Positions 26,277 through 34,951 of a DNA stretch of 64,000 bases are shown in pieces. The notes beneath the pieces are model-generated. The model searched no databases. It saw only the letters and a list, made by a program, of their open reading frames with translations, and had not been told where the DNA came from. Position 1 is the first letter of the stretch; every line of letters starts with the position of its first letter. The position numbers and the translations under genes were made by a program. This stretch comes from Proteobacteria bacterium UBA981 (GTDB lineage: Bacteria; Pseudomonadota; Gammaproteobacteria; Ga0077536), in assembly GCA_002292285.1 (NCBI GenBank), contig DBBP01000019.1, positions 89,620 through 153,619 of the forward strand, given 5' to 3'.

Positions 26277-27068
26277 ATGACTACTGAGCTGAACGAGGAT
26301 TTTGACGTCACCTTGACCGACCACATCGCTACACTCGAGATCAAGCGCCCGCCACACAATTTTCTCAGCAACGATCTCATGCGCCGTATCGCTGACAGTT
26401 ATGAGGCGCTCGACCGCAACCCCGAGTGCCGCGCAATTGTGTTGTGTAGTGAAGGCAAGAATTTCTGTGCCGGGGGCGATTACGCACCTGCGCAGACGCG
26501 CGCCGATGGGGGTGAACCGCCACCGCTGGCGCTGGATGATTTTTTTACCCAGGTGGTGCGAATTTTTCGTTGTCAAACACCGGTCGTCGCCGCGATTCAG
26601 GGTGCTGCTGTCGGCGGCGGGCTGGGGCTAGCGGTGTCGGCCGACTTTCGCGTGACCTGCGCAGAAGGCCGCTTTAGTGCGAATTTCACGCGGCTTGGTT
26701 TTAATCCGGGCTTTGGTCTGGTGATTACCCTGCCGGCCTTGATTGGTGAGCAGCGCGCAAGTTTGATGTGCCTGACTTCGCGGCGTGTTAAAGGTGAACA
26801 GGCGTTCGCCTGGGGACTCGCCGACGCCTTCGTTGAGTTGGCGCAGGTGCGCACCGCAGCACATGAGCTGGCGCGCGAAATTGCAGCCTGCGCACCCCTC
26901 GCAATAGCCTCTACGCGAGCTACCCTGCGTGCCGGTCTCGCCGATCGCATCGAACGGCAAAACGAGCACGATGTCACGGAGCAAAAGCGTTTACGCGAAA
27001 GTCACGACTGGACTGAAGGCGTGACTGCCGTTGCCGAGGGTCGCATGCCGATCTTTACCGGCCGGTAA
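26277..27068 (+). CDS. Enoyl-CoA hydratase/isomerase homologue, missing one catalytic Glu
   Basis: A 263-residue crotonase-fold protein. The CoA/oxyanion segments KNFCAGGDYAPA and GAAVGGGLGLAVSADFR are intact. Where hydratases have the first catalytic Glu (PExxLG) this protein reads NFTRLGFNPGFG, and the second Glu position is also not obvious around CLTSRRVKGEQAF. It may therefore be an isomerase, hydrolase or lyase of the superfamily rather than a true hydratase. It lies 257 bp downstream of the LLM gene in the same direction and could be a separate unit. A weak hairpin follows. Confidence 0.88.
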   Translation: MTTELNEDFDVTLTDHIATLEIKRPPHNFLSNDLMRRIADSYEALDRNPECRAIVLCSEGKNFCAGGDYAPAQTRADGGEPPPLALDDFFTQVVRIFRCQTPVVAAIQGAAVGGGLGLAVSADFRVTCAEGRFSANFTRLGFNPGFGLVITLPALIGEQRASLMCLTSRRVKGEQAFAWGLADAFVELAQVRTAAHELAREIAACAPLAIASTRATLRAGLADRIERQNEHDVTEQKRLRESHDWTEGVTAVAEGRMPIFTGR

Positions 27069-27077
27069 TCCATTATC

Positions 27078-27109
27078 CAAAGTGCTTTGTTCGCGAGCAT
27101 TTCACTTTG
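27078..27109. terminator. Possible terminator hairpin
   Basis: A 7-bp perfect stem, CAAAGTG (27078-27084) with CACTTTG (27103-27109), and an 18-nt loop. It sits 10 bp after the crotonase-like gene and between convergent genes. No T-tract follows, so the call is weak. Confidence 0.3.
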
Positions 27110-27312
27110 ATTTCCGACCGTCTGCTGGCCGGGTACGACCGCCCCAGCCTATCTTGCCTGCATGCACGGCTCAGCCTGGCAGGGTGATGGTGCGCAACTC
27201 CTGACGGGTCTCGGTCGAGCGCTGGCCGGCTAGCGGGTCGGGGTAGCCTTCGGAGTCGCCTGGTCGACGATTGCAGCGCGAAAAATACGCTCTAACTCGG
27301 GATTATTCGACC

Positions 27313-27810
27313 CTAACAAGCGACATTGGCATTCATGTCCCAGCCGAAGTTGTAAGCGGTCGCATCAGTTGGTTTGCCGTCCGAGCCAACCGCCGCGTAC
27401 TCGTTGTACTCGTAAGTGACCTGTTCGAATTGAAGTTTCAAAGTCTCGCGGAAAGCGTTATCGGCATCGCTTCCGCCGATACTGAGCGAGGCGACGCGCA
27501 CACGGTTGAATGTCATGGTCAGATATTTTTGCTGAGCGTCACGTTTCCCCACGACCGGGACGACGCTCACCGCAGCACTTTCAACCTGCGTGCCTTCGGC
27601 AAGCAACTGCATCACTCCCGGTCCGTCCATACCGATCATTTTCACAATGGATATTTCGTGCATGCGCGCCGGCGGGCGAGCGCCATCGGCGCCCGGCGTA
27701 GATTGGTTAAGAGACCACTCCCACGAGACGACATCCGACCAGCCCTTGTGATGGTAGTTTCGTGAGCTTCCCGTCACGCCGTCGATTCTGAGAAATATTT
27801 CGAGTGCCAT
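27313..27810 (-). CDS. hcp: Hcp-family type VI secretion tube protein, orphan
   Basis: The start MALEIFLRIDGVTGSSRNYHHKGW and the following VVSWEW are the beginning of Hcp1-type proteins. These form hexameric rings stacked as the inner tube of type VI secretion systems and are also secreted. Further family text includes the HEISIVKMIGMDGPGVMQLLAEG region, YLTMTFNRVRVASLSIGG and EQVTYEY. It has 165 residues, as is normal. A start at 27810 is supported by AAGG upstream. No tss gene (VipA/B, ClpV, VgrG) is in the window, so it is an orphan; such copies may serve a distant system or carry effectors. It is unrelated in theme to its catabolic neighbours. Confidence 0.9.
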   Translation of the reverse strand: MALEIFLRIDGVTGSSRNYHHKGWSDVVSWEWSLNQSTPGADGARPPARMHEISIVKMIGMDGPGVMQLLAEGTQVESAAVSVVPVVGKRDAQQKYLTMTFNRVRVASLSIGGSDADNAFRETLKLQFEQVTYEYNEYAAVGSDGKPTDATAYNFGWDMNANVAC

Positions 27811-28063
27811 GGTGTTTACCTTGCAGGAAAAGCACTGCATGGCTGCTCGGTCACGGGCAACCACACGCGTGCGGGCGGTCAGCGTGACCGCAGCGATGAT
27901 GACGGGGTCTAGTCAGAGGCCAGGCGGGGATGCCCGAACGGAGAGGTCGGTCGTCAGCAGACGTATCGAACCAGCAGCATAGTCGGCTCAACGCACGCTG
28001 TATATCAACGCAGTCGACGCGAGCCCAAGTAACGCGCTGCCCCTGGGCTGCGGAACTTGGGTT

Positions 28064-28615
28064 TCACTCGGGCGCGAAAGGGAACTCTTCAAGGTAATGC
28101 AGGCAGTCATCTTCGACATCGATCTGCAGGGCACCAAGCACGCGTACGACGCCGCAGTAAAAGGCGATACTGGTGATCAGGTCGACCAACATTTCGTTAT
28201 CGAGGTGTTCGGACAGGGTCGTATAGGTGTCGTCGTTTAGTGCCGGTGCAGCACTCAGTTCGCGCGCTGCCAGTAGCACTGTTCTATCGAGGAGTGGTAG
28301 CGCGCTGGTTCCGCCCGCACTCTCTGTCGCGATAGCGCGTACATCATCATCAGTCACGCCGACCCGGCGACCGATTTCGATGTGGTGGGCGTACTCGTAT
28401 GGTGCTCGTGCCATATAGCCAACTTGTAAGATGGCCAACTCGCGCAGACGCGGATCGAGCGTCATCTCGTAGCGAATATGCATGCCCAGCGCACCGAACT
28501 GACGGGCAGTATTCGGGCTGTGTACAAGCGCCCGATACAGGTTGATATTGCGGGCGAGCAAATCACGGTTGTCGGGTTCGAGATCAGCTTCGGTGAGATA
28601 GGGGACGCGTGCCAT
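28064..28615 (-). CDS. Carboxymuconolactone decarboxylase-family protein without CxxC
   Basis: A 183-residue helical protein of the AhpD/CMD superfamily. The signature helix pair reads RLRELAILQVGYMARAPYEYAHHIEIGRRVGVTDDDVRAI. The CxxC pair of the AhpD peroxidase branch is absent, so it is not a thiol peroxidase. It keeps the Glu/His pattern (YEYAHH) of the decarboxylase-like branch. Substrates of such proteins in catabolic clusters are mostly unknown. The start at 28615 has GGAG upstream; a longer in-frame extension is not supported. It is divergent from the cupin gene. Confidence 0.87.
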   Translation of the reverse strand: MARVPYLTEADLEPDNRDLLARNINLYRALVHSPNTARQFGALGMHIRYEMTLDPRLRELAILQVGYMARAPYEYAHHIEIGRRVGVTDDDVRAIATESAGGTSALPLLDRTVLLAARELSAAPALNDDTYTTLSEHLDNEMLVDLITSIAFYCGVVRVLGALQIDVEDDCLHYLEEFPFAPE

Positions 28616-28836
28616 CGGAATCTCCAGATCGATCAGGGTTAACGAGTTTAGGTGTTGCCGCGGTTCAAGCGAAGCGCTCCGCATGAATGATCTTAGCGCG
28701 TCCAAGCCATCCGCATACCGCGCGCAAAGGAGCTGTGGTATGCCTGTCTGCTACCATTGCCAGGCAGTCTGCCAGCGTGCGTCGCCCGCGCGATTGTCCG
28801 CACCGCGATCGAGCCTAACTTTTGGAGCAAGACCTC

Positions 28837-29106
28837 ATGAACGAACAAGAATTTCGCCAACATCTGCACGCGCAGGGTTACCCGGATCCCGAAGTGCTTG
28901 AGCGAGAAGCGAACCTCACGAACGAGCAACACACGCACGATTTTTCGGCCGCGGCCTTGGTGCTGGCGGGCGAAATCAGTGTCATTACCGAGACCGGCAC
29001 GACGACCTGTCGCACCGGCGATATGTTCGCACTTGAGAACGGTACGCCTCATCACGAAAGCTACGGCCCCGAGGGCGCTCGCTTTCTGCTCTCGCGCAAG
29101 GCCTGA
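28837..29106 (+). CDS. Small cupin-domain protein
   Basis: An 89-residue single-domain cupin. Motif 1 is seen in EQHTHDFSAAALVLAGEI and motif 2 in GDMFALENGTPHHESYGPEG, with His residues able to hold a metal. The N-terminal part, EFRQHLHAQGYPDPEVLERE, is helical. A ribosome site GGAG (about 28824) precedes the ATG at 28837. Small cupins act as isomerases, dioxygenases or sensors, and there is no basis to choose. It converges on an enoyl-CoA hydratase gene 22 bp away. Confidence 0.85.
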   Translation: MNEQEFRQHLHAQGYPDPEVLEREANLTNEQHTHDFSAAALVLAGEISVITETGTTTCRTGDMFALENGTPHHESYGPEGARFLLSRKA

Positions 29107-29128
29107 AGCCGGGCTAACGCCGAAGGGT

Positions 29129-29911
29129 TTAGTCGGTCGACCAGACCGGCAGGCGTTTCTCCAGAAACGCCTGCAATCCCTCGCGACCATCTGCGGTGTT
29201 GAAAACGTTACACAGGGTCTCAATCTGGTTTTCAATGTTGCGCCGATAATCCAGATCGTTGGCACGCATGAAGGATTGACGCCCGAGTCGCATCAGTGTT
29301 GGCGATTTCTCGGCAAAAACGTCAACTAACGCCATCGCCTTAGTCATGATTTCCGCGCGTGGTACGACGTGATTGATAAGACCTAATTCCGCCCCCTGCG
29401 TGGAACTGATCGGTTTACCCCCAAACAGCAACTCGAAAGTTTGATGGCGCGAAATTTGACGGGGCAGATGGACATAGTGGATGGCCGGAATCACACCAAT
29501 ATCAATTTCCGGATAACCCAGATCGATATCGTCGGCGGCAACGATCATGTCGCTGGTAATCGCGAGTGTCATACCCGCTCCCCGCGCGGGCCCGTTGATC
29601 ACCACGATCGTGGGCTTGGTCAGGGTGTACTGGATATTCATGGTTTCGATATAGAACTTGTAGACAAAGTGACGCAAATCTTCCGCGTCCCCAGCTGCCA
29701 CCATGCGCAGATCCATACCGCCACAAAACATACCTGGCAGAGCGCTGGTGATTATGATCGTGCGCACCGCCGGGTCGGCGTCGGCGCGGCGCAAGGCGGC
29801 ATGAATGGCATCGATCATGGGATGATCAATCGCGTTCACCGGTGCCCGGTTCATGCTGATGATGGCGGCAGCGCCATTGATTTCATAATCGAGTCGATGT
29901 TCGGAAGACAT
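29129..29911 (-). CDS. Enoyl-CoA hydratase
   Basis: A 260-residue crotonase-fold enzyme, predicted to hydrate 2-enoyl-CoA to 3-hydroxyacyl-CoA. Both catalytic acids appear in place: Glu in GYPEIDIGVIPA and Glu in TFELLFGGKPIS. The CoA-binding stretch has MFCGGMDLRMV and GPARGAGMTLAITSDM. The start at 29911 (MSSEHRLDYE) gives the normal length; the 67-codon upstream extension is Arg/His/Cys-rich and unlikely to be translated. It is divergent from the LLM gene at 30201, with a 289-bp gap that shows only a small hairpin. Confidence 0.9.
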   Translation of the reverse strand: MSSEHRLDYEINGAAAIISMNRAPVNAIDHPMIDAIHAALRRADADPAVRTIIITSALPGMFCGGMDLRMVAAGDAEDLRHFVYKFYIETMNIQYTLTKPTIVVINGPARGAGMTLAITSDMIVAADDIDLGYPEIDIGVIPAIHYVHLPRQISRHQTFELLFGGKPISSTQGAELGLINHVVPRAEIMTKAMALVDVFAEKSPTLMRLGRQSFMRANDLDYRRNIENQIETLCNVFNTADGREGLQAFLEKRLPVWSTD

Positions 29912-30158
29912 GGATGGCTGGGCCTCTCTGAAGGACGTGGAACGCAGTGCTTGCGAACGGCGCCTGTGCATTTGCGCATGGCGGTCGATGTCTAGATGTT
30001 CGCAGCGAGGACACATGTTATGCCAGCGGCTCGCGCTGTTCGAGAGCAGACAGCACTCGAACGGTGGCACTTTGGCGCGACCGCGATGCCTCGGTCGCGC
30101 ATTCCAGTGCACAATCGCAGATACTCGTGAATGAACGCGGCAGCGAGCCGCTTAAAGA

Positions 30159-30185
30159 ACGGGCGTAAGCGAAGTTTGCGCCCGT
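30159..30185 (+). other. Leader hairpin before LLM gene
   Basis: ACGGGCG (30159-30165) pairs with CGCCCGT (30179-30185) to make a 7-bp GC-rich stem with a 13-nt loop, ending about 15 bp before the GTG start of the LLM gene at 30201. It could block or set ribosome access, or terminate upstream transcription. The leader otherwise shows nothing recognisable. Confidence 0.3.
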
Positions 30186-30200
30186 GATGAGGACCTTGTC

Positions 30201-31250
30201 GTGAGTCGCAACCTGAGTAATTTCAGCGCCTATATCCTGCCCGGGCATGTCGCCGACGCGCGGGCCGGGTTGGAACAAGCCCGGGTCGGGGAGGCGCTTG
30301 GTCTCGGTGCCGTGTTTCTATCTGAGCGCTGGGATTCCAAAGAGCTGGGCACCGTAATGGGCGCCTTGAGCCAGGCCACCGAGCGGATCAGGCTGGTTGC
30401 CGGCCTCACGCATTTCGGGACCCGTCACCCGCTCGTCACAGCAGGCATGAGTGCGACCTTGCAGACGCTCAGCGGCGGGCGCTTCGAGCTTGGCTTTGGT
30501 CGCTCAGTGCCGTCGTTACTGCGCCAGCTTGGCATCAAGACGTTTAGCAACGTCGCCATGGCTGATTTCGCAATGATTCTGCGCCAGCTATGGCGCGGCG
30601 AAACGGTGAGTTACCAGGGACCGGCCGGGGATTTCCCCAATATGCAGCTTGCGCGGCCGTGCGCGTCGCCTCCGCCACTGCTGCTCGGCGCAGTCGGTCC
30701 AAATACACTCAAGCTCGGCGGCACACATTTCGACGCGGTCGTGTTACATCCGTTTTTGAGCGCAGAGGGTGTACAGCGCTCGGTGGCGCTGGTGCACAAC
30801 GCAGCGCGTGCTGCTGGTCGCGATCCCGCAGCGGTAAAAATTTATGCCACAGTTGTCACGGTACCGGATACGCTCCCGGCAGACAGCCGCCATGATTTGC
30901 TGGAGGCGCGCGCGGTGTCGTATTTCATGCATCGCGACATTGGCTTACTGCTGGCCGAGTTCAACGGATGGGACAGCGCGCCGGTCGAGCAGGTCGTTCA
31001 GCGTGGTCTCGACCGCCTCGAGTTCGGCGCCTCGGATATTGCCACGGCGCGGCGCCAACTGGCAGAAACAGCGGCCCTGCTGCCGTCGCACTGGTTTAGC
31101 GAGGGTGCCGCGATTGGTTCGCTCGAACAATGTGTTCGGCGTATGGATGATTACTTTGCGGCAGGTGCCGATGACATCGTGCTGCACGGTCCGAGCTGTC
31201 AGCAACAGCAGCCTTTGATCGAGCGCCTTGCTGCCGCAGTCGCAAAGTAA
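30201..31250 (+). CDS. Luciferase-like (LLM) flavin-dependent oxidoreductase
   Basis: A 349-residue luciferase-superfamily enzyme distinct from the other two in the window. Features: LPGHVADARAGLEQARVGEALGLGAVFLSERW, ERIRLVAGLTHFGTRHPL, LSGGRFELGFGRSV, ARPCASPPPLLLGAVGPNTLKLGG and a C-terminal DDIVLHG. It resembles the longer F420-annotated sub-family common in mycobacteria. Whether it uses F420 or FMN is undetermined. The start is GTG. It converges on the hypothetical/phosphotransferase pair 16 bp away. Confidence 0.85.
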   Translation: MSRNLSNFSAYILPGHVADARAGLEQARVGEALGLGAVFLSERWDSKELGTVMGALSQATERIRLVAGLTHFGTRHPLVTAGMSATLQTLSGGRFELGFGRSVPSLLRQLGIKTFSNVAMADFAMILRQLWRGETVSYQGPAGDFPNMQLARPCASPPPLLLGAVGPNTLKLGGTHFDAVVLHPFLSAEGVQRSVALVHNAARAAGRDPAAVKIYATVVTVPDTLPADSRHDLLEARAVSYFMHRDIGLLLAEFNGWDSAPVEQVVQRGLDRLEFGASDIATARRQLAETAALLPSHWFSEGAAIGSLEQCVRRMDDYFAAGADDIVLHGPSCQQQQPLIERLAAAVAK

Positions 31251-31266
31251 GCCGCGCGCCGCGTGG

Positions 31267-31758
31267 CTATTTCAGCAATTCGTCTAGCGGTCGCAGCGCC
31301 GTTGGATCGAGCTCGAATCCGCCTGGCGCAAACCAGGCCCGCGCAAGCTCGGCCTGCTTTTGGGTAGCCGAGATGACAAGCAAGGCCATTTCACGGTCAT
31401 TGGGCGATGCCTCCACCCCCGCTGCGATGACCACATTGAGGGAAGCCGTGACGGCTTCGAGTTCAGTGCTGTCGAGTTCGGCGTTCGCGAGCGCAACGTC
31501 GGCAGTCGTGATGCAGGCCACCAGATCCTGGTTAGTCTGGCGGGCATTCAATTGCTCGGCCAGGGCGAGCGAGTTGCGCAACTCCATGCGCACCATGCGT
31601 CGGCGTCGCGGCAAACGTTCGCGCATGAAGCCAAGCGTCGCGACCGCGAGCTGACACTGTTCACGAGCGAGCGGATTGGTCTCCTCGAGTGCACTCGCAA
31701 CAGTCGACTGTAAAGCTTTAATCACCACTGCCAGCTGTAAATCTGTATCCGGGATCAT
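31267..31758 (-). CDS. Hypothetical helical protein coupled to a phosphotransferase
   Basis: A 163-residue, nearly all-helical protein: DTDLQLAVVIKALQSTVASALEE, CQLAVATLGFMRERLPRRRRM, then acidic helices and a C-terminal PGGFELDPTALRPLDELLK. No cofactor or catalytic motif is visible. Its ATG overlaps the stop of the phosphotransferase gene by 4 bases (ATGA), so the two products are made together and probably interact or work in the same step. In other bacteria small helical proteins follow acyl-CoA-linked phosphotransferases (from memory), but I cannot name the family. Confidence 0.7.
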   Translation of the reverse strand: MIPDTDLQLAVVIKALQSTVASALEETNPLAREQCQLAVATLGFMRERLPRRRRMVRMELRNSLALAEQLNARQTNQDLVACITTADVALANAELDSTELEAVTASLNVVIAAGVEASPNDREMALLVISATQKQAELARAWFAPGGFELDPTALRPLDELLK

Positions 31759-32969
31759 TGCATTGCCTCCTCAAGCTGGTCAGCCAGATTCGCCAATGCG
31801 ATAGGCCCAATCATCGCCAACCACGCGACCACGATGTCTTGATGAGTTTTCGACTGAGCTGCAACCCGATAGGCGCTCGCAAACATATGCACCGTCGTCA
31901 CAAACGTATTGAAAATGCTGAAGTAGGCGAGTCGTTCCGGATCGACACTCAGCCCGGAAATTGCCGCGTAGCGCTGCAAGAACTCGTCTTTGCTGACCAG
32001 TCCGGAGACCAGAAATGTGTGCCCGTCTTCGGCGTAGTGACCGAAATAGGGCGACATGGTCCAGGTCAGGTCCTGATGTCGGTCGCCGAGCACCGCGAGT
32101 TCCCAATCCAGCCATGCGGTAATGGATTGTTCGTGTTCAGAGAACAGAAAATTGCCGCTACGAAAATCACCGTGCACCACCGAAACGTGATCGAGCGCTG
32201 GCGCATTGGCGCGTAGCCACTGCGCGGCCACTGGAACAAGCGGCACAGCTTCGCCATGATCTTCTTCCCACACTCGCCACCACCAGTCGATCTGGCGCAA
32301 TAGCGCGAGATTGTTACCGACCTCGGCCCGATCAAAAACGCCATTGGTCAGTAGGGGCTCCGGATCAGCGCGATGGATAGCCGCGAGATGCGTAATAAAA
32401 TCATGCGCCAGCGGCTCGCGCAGATCGGGTCCGAAATTGATGCCAATACCGGTCACTTGTTGAGCAGGCTGAGCGACCGGACGCGTGACCCCCTCGTTAA
32501 ATGCATAAATCATGGCTGGGTGGGGTAAGTACGTCGCGTCGTCGTCCAGCCAGTAACATTCGGGCACCGGCACCACGTCCCGCATTTGTTTGCACGCGGC
32601 GTATTCGCGTCGGCGACTGGTCTCGACTATCGATTCGGGCAAGGCCATACGGAGTACCAGCGCGATTGTCTGGCGCTCGTGGGCTCCAGGAGGAAACCAG
32701 CTGAGATCGAACGCGGCCTGCAGTTTCGACGCCCCGCCATGCAGCCAGCGGCAATTGTTGATGGAAAAATCGTCGCCCGCAGTCGTGCGGATGAGGTCAC
32801 TCGCACCGGCGGTAATGTCAGTCAGCTCAATACCAACGAAACCAGGGCCACCGCGGCGTTCCATTTTGTCGGTGAGCACGCGGTCGATCTCATGCTCAAC
32901 GCTGAAGCGGGACCGCATTGATGCAATAAACGCCGCGTCGGGAGCGCTGCGCGGATCAAATGGTTTCAT
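31755..32969 (-). CDS. APH-type phosphotransferase (ACAD10/11-like)
   Basis: A 404-residue kinase-fold protein of the aminoglycoside-phosphotransferase superfamily. The Brenner-type motif HGDFRSGNFLF carries the catalytic Asp, and AWLDWELAVLGDRHQDLTW the metal-binding DWE. Related proteins in lipid catabolism phosphorylate hydroxyacyl-CoAs, as the kinase domain of ACAD10/11 does for 4-hydroxy acids; that role fits this fatty/terpenoid-acid context better than antibiotic resistance (inference). It is followed with a 4-base overlap by a helical protein and preceded 43 bp away by the NTF2-like gene transcribed in the same strand order. Confidence 0.85.
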   Translation of the reverse strand: MKPFDPRSAPDAAFIASMRSRFSVEHEIDRVLTDKMERRGGPGFVGIELTDITAGASDLIRTTAGDDFSINNCRWLHGGASKLQAAFDLSWFPPGAHERQTIALVLRMALPESIVETSRRREYAACKQMRDVVPVPECYWLDDDATYLPHPAMIYAFNEGVTRPVAQPAQQVTGIGINFGPDLREPLAHDFITHLAAIHRADPEPLLTNGVFDRAEVGNNLALLRQIDWWWRVWEEDHGEAVPLVPVAAQWLRANAPALDHVSVVHGDFRSGNFLFSEHEQSITAWLDWELAVLGDRHQDLTWTMSPYFGHYAEDGHTFLVSGLVSKDEFLQRYAAISGLSVDPERLAYFSIFNTFVTTVHMFASAYRVAAQSKTHQDIVVAWLAMIGPIALANLADQLEEAMQ

Positions 32970-33012
32970 GCGGGTGTCCGCATCGAATCACAGCGCCCAC
33001 CGGTGTACTGGC

Positions 33013-33387
33013 CTAGCCCAGGCCTGGCCAGTTATTCCAATGAGCATAGGTCCGGTCGTTGATGATTTTTCCATCACGAATCGTCAACACCGCAATAAAC
33101 GGAATATTCCAGTCAGCACCTTTGTCAGGATCGCGCAGGACGGCTTCGACGATGACGACATCGCCGCTGGCGTGGCGATGATCAACCCGCATCAAACGAT
33201 TCGGCGCAGCTGCATCGACAACCGTCTCAAGCTTGCGCAATGCCTCGTTGCCATGAATCGGTTCACCACCCATCGCCTGAACAACGCAATCTACGGCATA
33301 ACATTCTAGCGCCATGCGCTCGGCATCTTCGTTATAGAGTTTTTCCCATTGGCGAGTGAGTTCGATGTTCTGTTCGTGCGTGCTCAT
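33013..33387 (-). CDS. SnoaL/NTF2-like protein
   Basis: A 124-residue cone-fold protein: MSTHEQNIELTRQWEKLYNE, then CYAVDCVVQAMGGEPIHGNEAL, RVDHRHASGDVVIVEAVLRD and AVLTIRDGKIINDRTYAHW. This order is typical of ketosteroid-isomerase/SnoaL proteins. The start at 33387 has GAGGGAAA upstream, so the longer frame to 33567 is rejected. The Asp and His needed for isomerase or hydrolase activity cannot be assigned safely. It stands upstream of and co-directional with the phosphotransferase pair, possibly one transcript, and divergent from the MFS gene. Confidence 0.78.
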   Translation of the reverse strand: MSTHEQNIELTRQWEKLYNEDAERMALECYAVDCVVQAMGGEPIHGNEALRKLETVVDAAAPNRLMRVDHRHASGDVVIVEAVLRDPDKGADWNIPFIAVLTIRDGKIINDRTYAHWNNWPGLG

Positions 33388-33600
33388 TGACGTTTCCCTC
33401 GAAAAAAAACCAGACGGCGCGATGGTACGACTGCAGCTGTCTTCCACCCATCCCGGAGCAGCCGTTAAGTCTGCGACAATGGTGCGCGCTACCGGCACCC
33501 GGTCATGAGACCATAATCGATGCCTCAAGCTTGCGCCATCGCTGCAATAGCGCACCTGCAGATGCATGCCGCGCGCGCAGTTTTTTCGTAAGGATCTTGC

Positions 33601-34806
33601 ATGTCGCCATCCACCCCAACACGCGCACCCCGTGGCGAACTGTTCTGGCCCGTCAGCGCGATGTTCGGTACTCAGACAGTGTCGGTTCTGGTGTTTCTGA
33701 CGGTTCCTGTGATGGCCACCGAAATTGCGCCCGAGTTCGGCGTACAGGCCAAGGACATCAGTGTGTTTATGTCGGTGGTGTTCGCCTCGGCGATGCTATG
33801 GTCGGCTGCCAGTGGCAGCCTCATCAAGCGTTTCGGCGGTATTCGGTCTAACCAGATTGGCATGTGTTTTTCAGCAATCTGTTTGCTCCTGGTGTTGACG
33901 GGTTCGCTGCCGCTGCTATACATCGCTGCAGTCCTGGTCGGGGTAGGGTACGGCCCCAGTACGCCTTCAGGTGTGCACGTGCTGGCGCGTGTCACCCCCG
34001 CTCATGCGCGCGGATTCGTGTTCTCCCTGAAGCAAAGTGGCGCACCATTGGGCGGGCTGATTGCGGGCTTGCTGGTGCCGGCGATGGTTGTCAATTTTGG
34101 TTGGCAAGGCGCGATAGTTTTGTCGGTCATGATTGGTCTGCTCGCGGTAGTCGCTATTCAACCGCTGCGTGCCCGTCTCGACGACGATCGTGACCCGACC
34201 GCTGCGCTTGCGTTCGCGTCGCCCTGGCATGCCGTGCGCAAGGTCCTGCGTGACGTGCCGCTGCGGCGTCTGACGGTGGTGGCGTTTTGTCTGACCAATA
34301 TCCAGGCCATTGTGATGGCTTTCCTGGTCATCATTTTGGTCAAACAGGTCGAACTCGAATTCACGCTCGCCGGTGCTATTTTCGCAGCTTCGCAAGCGGC
34401 AGGGGCCGCGTTGCGCATCACCATGGGGTGGATAGCTGACCGCGCGCTGGGTACGCGAGCGACCCTGGTGATGCTCGGTCTCGCCAGCTCGGTCGCCCTG
34501 GTTGCCCTGACCACCTTGGGGCCACAATCCCCCCTTCCGTTGGTGATCGCTCTAAGCGTGACGGCGGGCTCGTTGTGCTTTGGTTGGAACGGCGTTTTTC
34601 TTGCTGAAGTCGCGAGCCTCGCCGCGCCGCACGAGGTTGGGGCGGCAACCGGCGGCTCATTATTCTTCCTCTACGCTGGCGTCGTGTTTGGCCCGCTCAT
34701 GATGTCGTTGCTGATCACACTGACTGGCGGCTACAACATTCCCATGTACGGCGTTGCCGCTGTCACGATAGCGGCTTGTCTGAATTTGCTACGCTCGCGG
34801 GCTTGA
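33601..34806 (+). CDS. MFS transporter
   Basis: A 401-residue inner-membrane carrier with about 12 hydrophobic helices. Major-facilitator landmarks include the TM2-3 loop SGSLIKRFGGIRSNQIGM, the RGFVFSLKQSGAPLGGLIAGLL segment in TM4-5, and the second-half loop MGWIADRALGTRAT. It resembles CynX/NarK-like and aromatic-acid/organic-anion carriers in general shape; the substrate is unknown. The N-terminus STPTRAPRGELFWPVSAMFGTQ is short and cytoplasmic. It converges on the enoyl-CoA hydratase at the end of the tmo operon, so it could import or export the same compounds (inference). Confidence 0.9.
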   Translation: MSPSTPTRAPRGELFWPVSAMFGTQTVSVLVFLTVPVMATEIAPEFGVQAKDISVFMSVVFASAMLWSAASGSLIKRFGGIRSNQIGMCFSAICLLLVLTGSLPLLYIAAVLVGVGYGPSTPSGVHVLARVTPAHARGFVFSLKQSGAPLGGLIAGLLVPAMVVNFGWQGAIVLSVMIGLLAVVAIQPLRARLDDDRDPTAALAFASPWHAVRKVLRDVPLRRLTVVAFCLTNIQAIVMAFLVIILVKQVELEFTLAGAIFAASQAAGAALRITMGWIADRALGTRATLVMLGLASSVALVALTTLGPQSPLPLVIALSVTAGSLCFGWNGVFLAEVASLAAPHEVGAATGGSLFFLYAGVVFGPLMMSLLITLTGGYNIPMYGVAAVTIAACLNLLRSRA

Positions 34807-34951
34807 AATCACTGCCTGCTATTCGAGTGCGTGTCGCAAAAACGAGCGGGCATGCCGGACGGCAAGGTGCGGCCAATACGGGATAAATGAGTGGCGAAGA
34901 AGTTTGTGCAACGCAGTCGCGGGGCGGCGCAGCTACTTTTGCATCGCTAAC

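Noticed and set aside
26105..26287. 60-codon open frame before the crotonase-like gene
   Set aside because: Arg/Thr-rich low-complexity product, overlaps the true start at 26277, no recognisable signals.
28064..28615. AhpD-type peroxidase
   Set aside because: The catalytic CxxC is absent.
31755..32969. Aminoglycoside resistance gene
   Set aside because: The fold is shared, but the context is acyl-CoA catabolism and the protein is longer than typical resistance kinases.
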